Source of the DNA: HXMU1420-2 sp017643305
Lineage (GTDB): Bacteria > Pseudomonadota > Alphaproteobacteria > Rhodobacterales > Rhodobacteraceae
Length of the DNA stretch: 64,000 nt
Direction: 5' to 3'
NCBI GenBank assembly: GCA_965217135.1
Contig: OZ244249.1
Span: 310,001 to 374,000, forward strand
Under the pieces are notes generated by a model. It ran no database searches and was not told where the DNA came from. It was given only the letters and a program-made list of their open reading frames with translations. Position numbers and translations under genes: made by a program. Shown one piece after another: positions 23,763 to 31,470 of this stretch. Position 1 is the stretch's first letter. Every line of letters begins with the position of its first letter.

Positions 23763-24833
23763 TTGGCCCTGGACAGAGACACCGTCACCGCCGCGCTGAA
23801 AACTGTTGCCGACCCCGTGGCAGGGGGTGATATCCTCAGCTCCGGCGTGGTGCGCGCGCTGAATGTCGATGGGTCGGGCGCGGTCCGGTTCGTCATGGAA
23901 ATTCCGCCTTCTCATGCCGCGGCATACGAAGCCGCCAAGGCCCAGGCCGAGGCCGCGCTGGCTGCGCTGGACGGGATCGGGCAGGTCAGCATCGTCATGA
24001 CCGGCCATTCGGACAAGGCCCCGCCGCCTGATCTGAAACCAAGCCGATCCGCCGCGCCACAAGGCCCTGCCAAGATCCCCGGCGTAGACCGGATCATCGC
24101 CGTGGCCAGCGGCAAAGGCGGCGTCGGCAAATCGACCGTATCGGCCAACCTCGCCTGCGCGCTTGCGCAACAGGGCCGCCGTGTCGGGCTTCTGGATGCG
24201 GATGTCTACGGACCTTCGCAACCCCGAATGCTGGGTGTGTCTGGTCGCCCGGCCAGCCCGGATGGAAAGATCATCCTGCCGATGCGCAACCATGGCGTTA
24301 CCATGATGTCCATCGGGTTGATGACCAACGAAGACCAGGCGGTTGTCTGGCGTGGTCCGATGCTGATGGGCGCGTTGCAACAGATGATGATGCAGGTCCA
24401 ATGGGGCGCGCTGGACGTGCTGCTGGTGGACCTGCCGCCCGGTACAGGCGACGTGCAGATGACGCTGGCGCAAAAGGCTGAGGTCGACGGCGCAATCATC
24501 GTATCCACACCGCAGGACGTGGCGCTGCTGGACGCGCGCAAGGGCATCGATATGTTCACCCAGTTGCATGTACCCATTCTCGGAATGATCGAGAATATGA
24601 GCACCCATATCTGTTCCAATTGTGGGCACGAAGAACACGTCTTCGGCCATGGTGGCGTTGCGGCTGAAGCGGCCAAGCTGAACGTACCGCTGCTGGCTGA
24701 AATCCCGCTGGACCTGCAGATCCGGCTGGCGTCGGATGGCGGCGCGCCGATCACTGTCAGCCAGCCCGACAGTCCGCAGGCTCGCGCGTTTCAGGATGTC
24801 GCGGCGGCGCTGGTGGCCAAGGGGGTGGCATGA
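23763..24833 (+). CDS. Mrp/NBP35-family iron-sulfur carrier ATPase
   Basis: The 356-residue P-loop ATPase binds and transfers [4Fe-4S] clusters. An N-terminal DUF59/MIP18-like region (VTAALKTVADPVAGGD) is followed by a deviant Walker A with GKGGVGKST near residue 120, switch DADVYGPSQPRM and the DLPPGTGDVQMTL motif. A later CSNCGHEE supplies the CxxC that bridges clusters between subunits. It starts with TTG. Being inside the formate locus, it may be dedicated to the many clusters of FdhAB and the polyferredoxin. Confidence 0.9.
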   Translation: MALDRDTVTAALKTVADPVAGGDILSSGVVRALNVDGSGAVRFVMEIPPSHAAAYEAAKAQAEAALAALDGIGQVSIVMTGHSDKAPPPDLKPSRSAAPQGPAKIPGVDRIIAVASGKGGVGKSTVSANLACALAQQGRRVGLLDADVYGPSQPRMLGVSGRPASPDGKIILPMRNHGVTMMSIGLMTNEDQAVVWRGPMLMGALQQMMMQVQWGALDVLLVDLPPGTGDVQMTLAQKAEVDGAIIVSTPQDVALLDARKGIDMFTQLHVPILGMIENMSTHICSNCGHEEHVFGHGGVAAEAAKLNVPLLAEIPLDLQIRLASDGGAPITVSQPDSPQARAFQDVAAALVAKGVA

Positions 24834-25540
24834 CCGATGCGCCACTGACCTTCCCGCCGCTGATGTGGGGGGAACCCGCCAACGACACTGCGCTTGAACA
24901 CGCGGCGCGGCGGGCGGCGTTGAGCTGCGACGCGGGACTTGTCGCCTATATTCTCGGCCCCGAACGGGCCGAAGCCGCGCTGGTTTTCGCGCCGGAAGTG
25001 CCGCTGGCCCAGGCCATGGCGATGCTGCCCCTGTGTGGTGTCGGTTTCCAAAACGCGCTGGGCGCGCTCGCCCCGCCGGAAGTCGCAGTACATCTGGAAT
25101 GGGACGGGGGCATTCGCATCAATGGGGCGTCCTGCGGCACCTTTGGTGTGCTCAGTTCAACCACGGATCCAGCCACCATCCCGGATTGGCTGGTGGTGGG
25201 CTGGCGCCTGCCGCTGTTCCCCAACACCCCCGACATGGGGGCCACGCCGGACCGGACTACGCTATATGCCGAAGGCTGCGCAGATGTCGCGCCGCCCACG
25301 CTCGTCGAAGCCTGGGCAAGGCACACGCTCAACTGGATCACACGGTGGGAAGACGAAGGCGTACGCCCGCTGCACGCGGAATGGCGAGGTCTGGGCCATG
25401 GCATCGGTGAACCCGTCACAAGCGGCGATCTCAGCGGAACGTTCTTGGGCGTGGACGAAGATTTTGGAATGTTGCTACGGGATGATACGACTACTCATCT
25501 GATCCCGCTGACCGCCTTGCTGGAGGAGACTGAGGCATGA
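24830..25540 (+). CDS. Biotin/lipoate protein ligase-like protein (DUF4444 type)
   Basis: This 236-residue protein starts LTFPPLMWGEPANDTALEHA and continues with a biotin/lipoate ligase-like fold (VGFQNALGAL, WDGGIRINGASCGTFGV). It ends in a small beta domain (FLGVDEDFGMLLRDD) like the C-terminal module of biotin ligases. The classic GRGRxGR biotin-binding motif is not seen, so ligase activity is doubtful. It overlaps the genes on both sides by four bases, as expected of an accessory factor made with them. The substrate is unknown. Confidence 0.7.
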   Translation: MTDAPLTFPPLMWGEPANDTALEHAARRAALSCDAGLVAYILGPERAEAALVFAPEVPLAQAMAMLPLCGVGFQNALGALAPPEVAVHLEWDGGIRINGASCGTFGVLSSTTDPATIPDWLVVGWRLPLFPNTPDMGATPDRTTLYAEGCADVAPPTLVEAWARHTLNWITRWEDEGVRPLHAEWRGLGHGIGEPVTSGDLSGTFLGVDEDFGMLLRDDTTTHLIPLTALLEETEA

Positions 25541-26019
25541 AAATGGCCCGCGCCATACATTTCGACGAAAGCGATCAGCGTGTGTTCGCCAGCCCGGCCC
25601 GAACGGGTGAATGGTGCATCTCCGGCGGGTTCGAATTTTCCAACTGGACCGAAGGTGACCTTGCGGGGAAAGCACGGCAGGCGTTTTCCAATGGCTGGTT
25701 TGGTCTGGAAACTGGCGGGCGCGTAACCTTTGTCGCCGTCACGGTCATTGAACCGAACGAGATGGAACAGCTGGCCCAGCTTTTGGCTCATCACTTCGTG
25801 ACCTATTATGGCGCGCCATCCTCCGATGCTGCCCTACCTGTTGCGCGCGAAGAACTCGCTCAGATGGTTGAGCTGTGTGAGGATCACGATGCAAACACCT
25901 TGCTTACCGTTGCCCGCGAGCTTACGGACGCCGGGGTGCGCGAAGCTTATCGCGTGATCGAAGCCCAGGATGCGGGGTTGGACCAGTTCGCTGTTCATGG
26001 CGATCTGGAGGGGCACTAA
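25537..26019 (+). CDS. Conserved hypothetical protein, DUF6505-like
   Basis: The 160-residue soluble protein begins MKMARAIHFDESDQRVFASP and has a central GRVTFVAVTVIEPNEMEQLA block with helices after it. It shows no membrane segment, signal peptide or known catalytic motif. It is the last gene of the plus-strand accessory operon (polyferredoxin region to here) and overlaps the ligase-like gene by four bases. It probably assists formate dehydrogenase maturation; this rests only on context. Confidence 0.65.
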   Translation: MKMARAIHFDESDQRVFASPARTGEWCISGGFEFSNWTEGDLAGKARQAFSNGWFGLETGGRVTFVAVTVIEPNEMEQLAQLLAHHFVTYYGAPSSDAALPVAREELAQMVELCEDHDANTLLTVARELTDAGVREAYRVIEAQDAGLDQFAVHGDLEGH

Positions 26020-26056
26020 GCCCCTGCAAAGTCAGGACAACCCGCTCACGATGCAA

Positions 26057-26079
26057 CCGGAAACTTTGAAAGTTTCCGG
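26057..26079. terminator. Palindromic hairpin between convergent genes
   Basis: CCGGAAACTTT and AAAGTTTCCGG are perfect inverted arms of 11 bases around one G. It lies between the DUF6505-like gene and the histidine kinase gene, which converge. It is symmetrical and so could end both transcripts. A related hairpin occurs at 56550-56576. Confidence 0.6.
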
Positions 26080-26123
26080 CCCGATTTCTGAAAGAGAAAA
26101 CGTCGCCTGCGCGGTGAACCGGT

Positions 26124-28094
26124 TCACTGCGCTGCGACGTTCGACTGAACCGCCGCAGGCAACCAAACCGCAAACTCCGCTCCGCCACCCGGTCGATTGG
26201 ACACGGTAATCAGCCCCCCCGCCCGCTGGATCAGCGTCTGACTGATCGACAGGCCCAGCCCGGTGCCTTCGGCCTGTTTGGTGGTGAAGAACGGATCAAA
26301 CACAGCCGAAAGCTTGTCATCTGGAATGCCGGGGCCGGTATCGGCCACCCGCAGGCAGGCCCCTTTGACCCCATCGCGGCTCTCTGCTGACAGGCGCAAG
26401 GTCAACGTGCCGTCCTCACCCATCGCCTGCGCGGCATTGACCACGAGGTTTACGACCACCTGCTGCAACTCACCCGCGTCGCCGCGCACATTCGGCACGT
26501 CCGCCAGATCTTGCTCCACCGTGATCCGCCGCTTCGTGACCACGTGATCGACCAGCACGAGGCAATCGTCCACCACTTCTGCCAACGGCACCGCCCCGCC
26601 ATAGCTGGCAAATTCTCTGGGCTTTGCGAACTGCAAAAGTTTCCCGACAATCGCTTGGATCCGCACAACCTGCCGGTCAACGAGGTTCAGCTCAGTTTCG
26701 ATTTCGGCGGTTTCTGGGCCCAGTGTTTCACGCACCACGTCCATATTGCCCTGGATCACCGCAACCGGGTTGTTGATCTCATGCGCAACGCCCGCAGTGA
26801 TTTCGCCAATCGCGGCCAGCTTCTCGCTCATCACCAGTTGGCGGTATGTATTTTCCAGCTTGATATTGGCCTCGCGCAGTTCCGCCGTACGCTGGTCGAC
26901 CCGGTCGTTCAGCTCCTCGGCATAAGCACGCAATCGGCGGTCGCGGTCCTGCACCTGGTCCAGTAGATCGTCGAGGTGGGTGGCGACCAGCCCGATCTCA
27001 TCCCGTCGGCCCACGCTGCCATGCCGGGCAGACAGATCACCGCGCCCCACCCGCCGCATGGTCATGGTCATCCGCTCCAGCGGTGCAAATACGCCGCGCG
27101 CCAGCCATAGGAACGCCGGGACAGACAGGGCCATGACGCCGGCAAAAGCCCCTAGTACCCAAACGATCGCTTCCCGCCGGGCTGCCGCAAACGGGGCTTC
27201 CAGAAACCCAACATACAACATGCCAACCCGGTTCTCGAAACTGTCTGTGATTGGTAGATACCCCGAGACATACCAGTCATTGACCACGAAGGCTCTATTC
27301 AGCCAGGTCAGCCCATCATCCAGAACCGATTTGCGCACCACCGCCGACACCCGAGTGCCCAACGCGCGCACGTCTTCGAACAAGCGCACATTTGTGGACA
27401 CCCGCACATCTTCCAGAAAAAGCGTCGCTGTGCCCTGAAATTCGCCTTGCCGCACTGGGTTCAAATAAACCAACGCGTTGATCGTATCGATGAAATTCAG
27501 GTTGCGATTCAAAAGGATGCCACCCACCAACGCGCCTTCGTGCCCGTCTACGCGCACTGGGCTGGCCGAATGCACTACCATCCCCCGGTCTTCCACGGTC
27601 CGGTCGGTGGGCACGGCAGCTTCGGTCTCGATCAACGGGATCCGTGCACGTGCAGCCAGCTCCAGCCCAAGCGCTTCCAGATCCGCGCCAGAGAAAATGT
27701 CGATCTTGGTGGTTGGAACGCCGTCCAGACCCGCTTGAATGACTGGCCAGCGCGCGGCTTGCGCTGCGTCAGACCCTGCCTGCAGGAACATCAGGAAATC
27801 CAGCCCGAGCTGCGCCTGCTTTTCCGCAAAAAACGCTTTCTGTTCAGCAGCGTCGCGTTCCAGTATGTCCGCAAATACGGTGGACTCCGCAACGCCTTTC
27901 AATTCCTCGCCCGTGCCCGTCATGATGCGTGCCAGATATTGCTGCGCAATCTTCAGATCGCTTTCCACCTTGGAAATCAGCAGCGCATCGTAATCCGCCG
28001 TCCAACGTGTCATCACCAGGAACAACAACAGCGGCAGGACCAGCACCAGCGGTGCCAGGGCAAGAAACAATAGCCTGAGACGTACTGACCGCAC
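26124..28094 (-). CDS. Membrane sensor histidine kinase
   Basis: The 656-residue kinase has a first membrane helix (LLFLALAPLVLVLPLLLFLV), a roughly 280-residue periplasmic Cache-like sensor, a second helix near residue 320 and a HAMP segment. A coiled coil and a HisKA site (GVAHEINNP, phospho-His) follow. The HATPase domain has its N box (VVNAAQA) and the ADTGPGIPD and GTGLGLSIS boxes. I chose the GTG at 28094 because a long GGAGGAGG run lies seven bases upstream. Its likely partner is the response regulator at 10682-12046, the other two-component gene of the locus. The periplasmic sensor could read formate or an electron-flow signal; that is inference. Confidence 0.88.
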   Translation of the reverse strand: MRSVRLRLLFLALAPLVLVLPLLLFLVMTRWTADYDALLISKVESDLKIAQQYLARIMTGTGEELKGVAESTVFADILERDAAEQKAFFAEKQAQLGLDFLMFLQAGSDAAQAARWPVIQAGLDGVPTTKIDIFSGADLEALGLELAARARIPLIETEAAVPTDRTVEDRGMVVHSASPVRVDGHEGALVGGILLNRNLNFIDTINALVYLNPVRQGEFQGTATLFLEDVRVSTNVRLFEDVRALGTRVSAVVRKSVLDDGLTWLNRAFVVNDWYVSGYLPITDSFENRVGMLYVGFLEAPFAAARREAIVWVLGAFAGVMALSVPAFLWLARGVFAPLERMTMTMRRVGRGDLSARHGSVGRRDEIGLVATHLDDLLDQVQDRDRRLRAYAEELNDRVDQRTAELREANIKLENTYRQLVMSEKLAAIGEITAGVAHEINNPVAVIQGNMDVVRETLGPETAEIETELNLVDRQVVRIQAIVGKLLQFAKPREFASYGGAVPLAEVVDDCLVLVDHVVTKRRITVEQDLADVPNVRGDAGELQQVVVNLVVNAAQAMGEDGTLTLRLSAESRDGVKGACLRVADTGPGIPDDKLSAVFDPFFTTKQAEGTGLGLSISQTLIQRAGGLITVSNRPGGGAEFAVWLPAAVQSNVAAQ

Positions 28095-28206
28095 CCGCGC
28101 GCCTCCTCCTCCCAACTGACTTGCCCCAGCCTAGCGGTCTCGGTCCATCCAGGCCAAGCCATTTCCCGTGCCGTTGACCAAAGGGTCAATCTGACCCTCG
28201 CCGACC

Positions 28207-28286
28207 GTCCCTGCCAGCAAGGCAGGGACAGGTTGGGTAATCCTGTCGAATGCACTGGCAGCGCGTTGCGAAACCTGCCAGTTTTT
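28207..28286 (+). promoter_or_regulatory. Structured leader of tupBCA, possible attenuator or riboswitch
   Basis: Three mutually competing hairpins are visible. Hairpin A is GTCCCTGCC/GGCAGGGAC (28207-28215/28221-28229, loop AGCAA). Hairpin B is GACAGG/CCTGTC (28227-28232/28242-28247). Hairpin C is ACTGGCAG/CTGCCAGT (28254-28261/28275-28282), followed by TTTT, and looks like an intrinsic terminator just before the tupB ribosome binding site. CTGCCAG occurs twice (28211-28217 and 28275-28281), and either copy can pair with CTGGCAG at 28255-28261, so formation of terminator C could be switched. No known riboswitch class was recognised. Confidence 0.55.
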
Positions 28287-28313
28287 GCCGGGGACAAGGA
28301 GGAGGGTCGCCGC

Positions 28314-29018
28314 TTGGACGATCTTTGGCAGGGACTGATGCAGGCGTTTTGGCTGGTGGTCACGCTTGACGCGGATCTGGTCGAAATCTCACTCAGATCG
28401 TTGCAGGTCACCCTGTCGGCGCTGGCCCTTGCCTGTCTAGTCGCCATGCCACTGGCCGCCCTGCTGACAGTCCGCCGGTTCCGCCTGCGCCGGTCGGTCA
28501 TTGCTGTGATGAACGCGCTTATGGGATTGCCGCCAGTGGTGGTGGGGCTTGTCGTATACGTGCTGCTGTCCCGGTCGGGCCCGCTTGGGGCGCTTGGGTT
28601 GCTGTTCACGCCCTGGGCCATGATCATAGCGCAGATGATCGTGATCGTCCCGCTGATCGCCAGTATTTCGCACCAGTCGCTGCGCGATCTCTGGTTCGAA
28701 TATCACGACCTGCTGATTTCCATGAACGTCACCCGTTGGCAGAAAATCACCACGCTGCTGTGGGACGCGCGCCGCGCGCTGTTGACGGCAGCTTTGGCCG
28801 GGTTCGGGCGCGGGATAGGGGAGGTCGGCGCAATCATGATCGTGGGTGGCAACATCGACCACGCCACCCGGGTTTTGACCACGGCCATCGCACTGGAAAC
28901 CGGCAAGGGCGACTTTGCGCTCGCGCTGGCGCTTGGCTTTGTTTTGATCGCGCTGGCGATTGCCGTAAACCTAGTCATCCACTGGCTGGGCCGTACCGAG
29001 CGGGAGGGCAGATGGTGA
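28314..29018 (+). CDS. tupB: Tungstate ABC transporter permease
   Basis: The 234-residue inner-membrane permease has about five to six helices. Its EAA-type loop is in the region MNVTRWQKITTLLWDARRAL, and GFGRGIGEVGAIMIVGGNI is typical of TupB/WtpB permeases. I chose the TTG at 28314 because AGGAGGAGGG ends eight bases upstream; the frame extends upstream without a site and across the leader hairpins. The tungstate assignment rests on TupA-like binding protein features and the formate dehydrogenase context. The stop overlaps the tupC start. Confidence 0.85.
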   Translation: MDDLWQGLMQAFWLVVTLDADLVEISLRSLQVTLSALALACLVAMPLAALLTVRRFRLRRSVIAVMNALMGLPPVVVGLVVYVLLSRSGPLGALGLLFTPWAMIIAQMIVIVPLIASISHQSLRDLWFEYHDLLISMNVTRWQKITTLLWDARRALLTAALAGFGRGIGEVGAIMIVGGNIDHATRVLTTAIALETGKGDFALALALGFVLIALAIAVNLVIHWLGRTEREGRW

Positions 29019-29728
29019 ACCAACTTTTCCCACTCAGAGTGCGTGGCGCGACCACCCGCCATCGTGGCAAAACGCTGGTTGGCCCGATTGATCTGGATCT
29101 TGACGGGCAGGGCACCTGCGTTGTGCTGGGTCCGAACGGGGCGGGCAAGACCACGCTGTTGCGCCTGTTGCACGGCATAGCGCGGCTGAACGAGGGTGCG
29201 ATCACCTGGGCCTGTGACCAGCACGCCGCGCAAACCAGCCAGGCCTTCGTATTCCAGCGCCCGGTCATGTTGCGCCGGTCCGTTCTGGAAAACCTGATCT
29301 ATCCCTTGCGCATCCGGGGCGTATCGCGTTCCGAAGCCCGCGACCGAGCGGAACGCTGGGCACAGCGCGCGGGGCTGGGCAGCATGCTGGACCGGCCCGC
29401 AACCTTCCTTTCCGGCGGGGAACAACAAAAGCTCGCACTCACCCGCGCGCTGATTATGGATCCTCAGCTTGTTTTCCTCGACGAACCCAGCGCCTCGCTC
29501 GACGGCCGCGCCACGCGTGAGATCGAAAACATCCTGGCCGATACGCAGAAAACCGGCACGCGGCTTATTCTGTCTACCCATGACATGGGACAGGCCCGTC
29601 GCCTGGCTGACCGGGTCATTTTCATGCTGGGCGGGCGGGTGCACGAAACCGGTCCGGCGGCACCCTTTTTCGAGCATCCTCAAACACCGGAAGCCAACGC
29701 CTTCCTGAACGGAGACATCGTCGAATGA
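29012..29728 (+). CDS. tupC: Tungstate ABC transporter ATP-binding protein
   Basis: The 238-residue ATPase shows Walker A GPNGAGKTT near residue 40, Q-loop VFQRPVMLRRSV, signature LSGGEQQK, Walker B LVFLDEPSASLD and switch STHDMGQA. It drives TupB. The ATG at 29012 overlaps the last codons of tupB by seven bases; the much longer frame upstream is only tupB in another frame. The stop overlaps tupA by four bases. Confidence 0.9.
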   Translation: MVNQLFPLRVRGATTRHRGKTLVGPIDLDLDGQGTCVVLGPNGAGKTTLLRLLHGIARLNEGAITWACDQHAAQTSQAFVFQRPVMLRRSVLENLIYPLRIRGVSRSEARDRAERWAQRAGLGSMLDRPATFLSGGEQQKLALTRALIMDPQLVFLDEPSASLDGRATREIENILADTQKTGTRLILSTHDMGQARRLADRVIFMLGGRVHETGPAAPFFEHPQTPEANAFLNGDIVE

Positions 29729-30531
29729 TCAGGGCAACGCTCGCCACTCTTTTGACCGTACTGGTCTTTGCCCCCGCATGGGCCGGGGACACCATGCGCA
29801 TGGCGGTCACAACATCCTTTCACAACTCCGGATTGGCGGACGTTCTGCTGCCGGAAATCCGCGCGGATCTGGATCTGGAGGTACAACTGCTGGTCGTTGG
29901 CACCGGCCAGGCGCTGAAGCTCGGGCGCGCGGGCGATGTGGACGCGATCCTTGTCCATTCCCGCAAGGCGGAGGACGCCTTTATCGCCGACGGTTTTGCC
30001 ACCCACCGGCGAGAGATTATGTACAATGACTTTGTCATCATCGGTCCGCAAAGCGACCCGGCCGGGGCAGGGAATGCCGCCACCGCGGCCGAGGCACTCA
30101 GCCGCGTTGCCGCAAACCAGGCTGCCTTTGTCAGCCGGGGAGACGACAGCGGTACGCATAAGAAGGAACTCAGCCTCTGGACCAGCGCAGGCGTGGCACC
30201 GGAAGGCCTCTGGTACAAAGCCGTTGGCGCGGGCATGGGCGCGGCGCTGAACACAGCCTCAGGGCTAGACGCCTATATTCTGGCAGATCGGGCCAGTTGG
30301 CTGAACTTTGGCAACAAGGGGGGGCTGGCGCTGTTGTTCGCAGGCGACCCGGTACTGTTCAACCAATACGCCTATCTGCCCGTGAACCCGGACAAACACC
30401 CGCATGTGAAATCAGACCTCGCCATGCGGCTGGAAAACTGGCTCGCCTCCGACTGGGCCGGGGCGCTGATCGACAAGTACACGATCAATGATGAAAAACT
30501 ATTTGTCTTCAATGCGTCACCGCAGGGGTAA
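29725..30531 (+). CDS. tupA: Tungstate-binding periplasmic protein
   Basis: The 268-residue protein has a signal peptide (MIRATLATLLTVLVFAPAWA). The mature N-terminus has VTTSFHNSGLADVLLPEI, the oxyanion-binding start of TupA proteins, and GTGQALKLGRAGDVDAILVHSR, a hallmark block. RGDDSGTHKKEL near residue 145 supplies more anion contacts. It captures tungstate for TupBC, presumably to supply the cofactor of FdhA. Molybdate cannot be excluded from sequence alone, but these motifs separate TupA from ModA. Confidence 0.88.
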   Translation: MIRATLATLLTVLVFAPAWAGDTMRMAVTTSFHNSGLADVLLPEIRADLDLEVQLLVVGTGQALKLGRAGDVDAILVHSRKAEDAFIADGFATHRREIMYNDFVIIGPQSDPAGAGNAATAAEALSRVAANQAAFVSRGDDSGTHKKELSLWTSAGVAPEGLWYKAVGAGMGAALNTASGLDAYILADRASWLNFGNKGGLALLFAGDPVLFNQYAYLPVNPDKHPHVKSDLAMRLENWLASDWAGALIDKYTINDEKLFVFNASPQG

Positions 30532-30541
30532 CCTCTGGCGT

Positions 30542-30890
30542 TTAGCCAAACACCACGCCGTCCATCAACTTGCTTGCGGTGCGCAGAACTTCTGTACGGG
30601 TGCCCTTGCCCTTTTCCATGTGGCCGATCGCGGTCAGTTCCACAGTTGGGTGTGCCGCCGAAAACGTCTTGACCCGCGCTTGCGGCACCTGTGAAAGATC
30701 ATGCCCCACTGCGCTTTAGCCTGCTCTGTGAACCGCCCATCGACCTACAGGATCAACCCAGGCTCATCGGCATCACCACTCAAACCGGATAGTCCGTGGC
30801 CTGTGAACAGGCGCTTTTTCTGGATGCCCTTCGTGCGGTTGTCAAAACGAATCCTGCCTCCATGGGGGCGGGTTGACCCAACACATCCAA
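30542..30890 (-). pseudogene. Decayed gene remnant, possibly a PrpF-family C-terminus
   Basis: On the minus strand a coding-like stretch ends at the TAA at 30542-30544. Its last residues (EVLRTASKLMDGVVFG) resemble the C-terminus of PrpF-type isomerases. Upstream, similar-looking coding sequence continues in another frame and contains a stop, so at least one frameshift and one nonsense change are needed. No start is visible. The family assignment is tentative. Confidence 0.35.
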
Positions 30891-31002
30891 CTTGAAACAC
30901 AGGTGAACAGAAGCTTGTAAAGTTTTCGGCACGATTTCATTCAAAGTCACCGCCGTCCCACCAAGCTTTTGGTTCCATTTGAAAGCCACCCAAACCGCCA
31001 GG

Positions 31003-31170
31003 TTACTTGGTCAGCAAAAGCTTCCTGGCCCGTGTGATCCGAAGGGTGTAAAGCTGGTCTTCCAGCCGGATCAGTGCAAGATCACCGCCTTCGGTCAAGT
31101 CTGCAGCATCATGCACCGGCAGTGTATTCACGATGGTCAGCTTCGATTTCTCGGTTCCAGTCATTCCCAT
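31003..31170 (-). CDS. hemP: HemP-like small protein (hemin uptake family)
   Basis: A 55-residue protein with C-terminal GGDLALIRLEDQLYTLRIT then RARKLLLTK, matching the conserved end of HemP proteins (Tyr-x-Leu-Arg-x-Thr-Arg and a Lys-Leu-x-Leu-Thr-Lys tail). GGAG lies six bases before the ATG. HemP peptides are usually found with haem uptake genes and act in their expression; none are near here. It overlaps the stop of the small frame at 31161-31325. The flanking DNA is partly decayed, so it may be a survivor of a lost cluster. Confidence 0.65.
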   Translation of the reverse strand: MGMTGTEKSKLTIVNTLPVHDAADLTEGGDLALIRLEDQLYTLRITRARKLLLTK

Positions 31171-31325
31171 CCGTTGCTCCGCGTCCTACTTTCGATCAGG
31201 TCAAACAGTCTTTCGATGCTGAAGAGGCCCTGTGGCCCGGTATCGAGAGCGGAATACAACAACTCCAGCGCGTCACTATTGGCGAACTTGGGCGTGTGTA
31301 TGCGTGTGGGTCTAAAGGGTCTCAT
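31161..31325 (-). CDS. Hypothetical small protein upstream of hemP
   Basis: A 54-residue frame (starting MRPFRPTRIHTPK) has GGAG six bases before its ATG, and its TGA overlaps the start of the HemP-like gene. This layout suggests translational coupling. No family, membrane segment or metal motif is recognised. It could equally be a leader peptide or a chance frame in decayed DNA. Confidence 0.35.
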   Translation of the reverse strand: MRPFRPTRIHTPKFANSDALELLYSALDTGPQGLFSIERLFDLIESRTRSNGWE

Positions 31326-31470
31326 TAGCCGCTCCGTGTGCATCGCGTGATTCTGGCTTACCCGATGCGTGCAGGTTGGCTATGACCTATAACTGAGTGA
31401 AATAGTCGGAATAGTCAAGCCATAGATGCCCCTTTCGGTTTATCTGCGGCGTTCTCCTTGTGTAGGGTAC

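Noticed and set aside
23568..24845. 425-codon open frame opposite the Mrp ATPase gene
   Set aside because: Antisense shadow; the Mrp gene carries a complete P-loop and CxxC.
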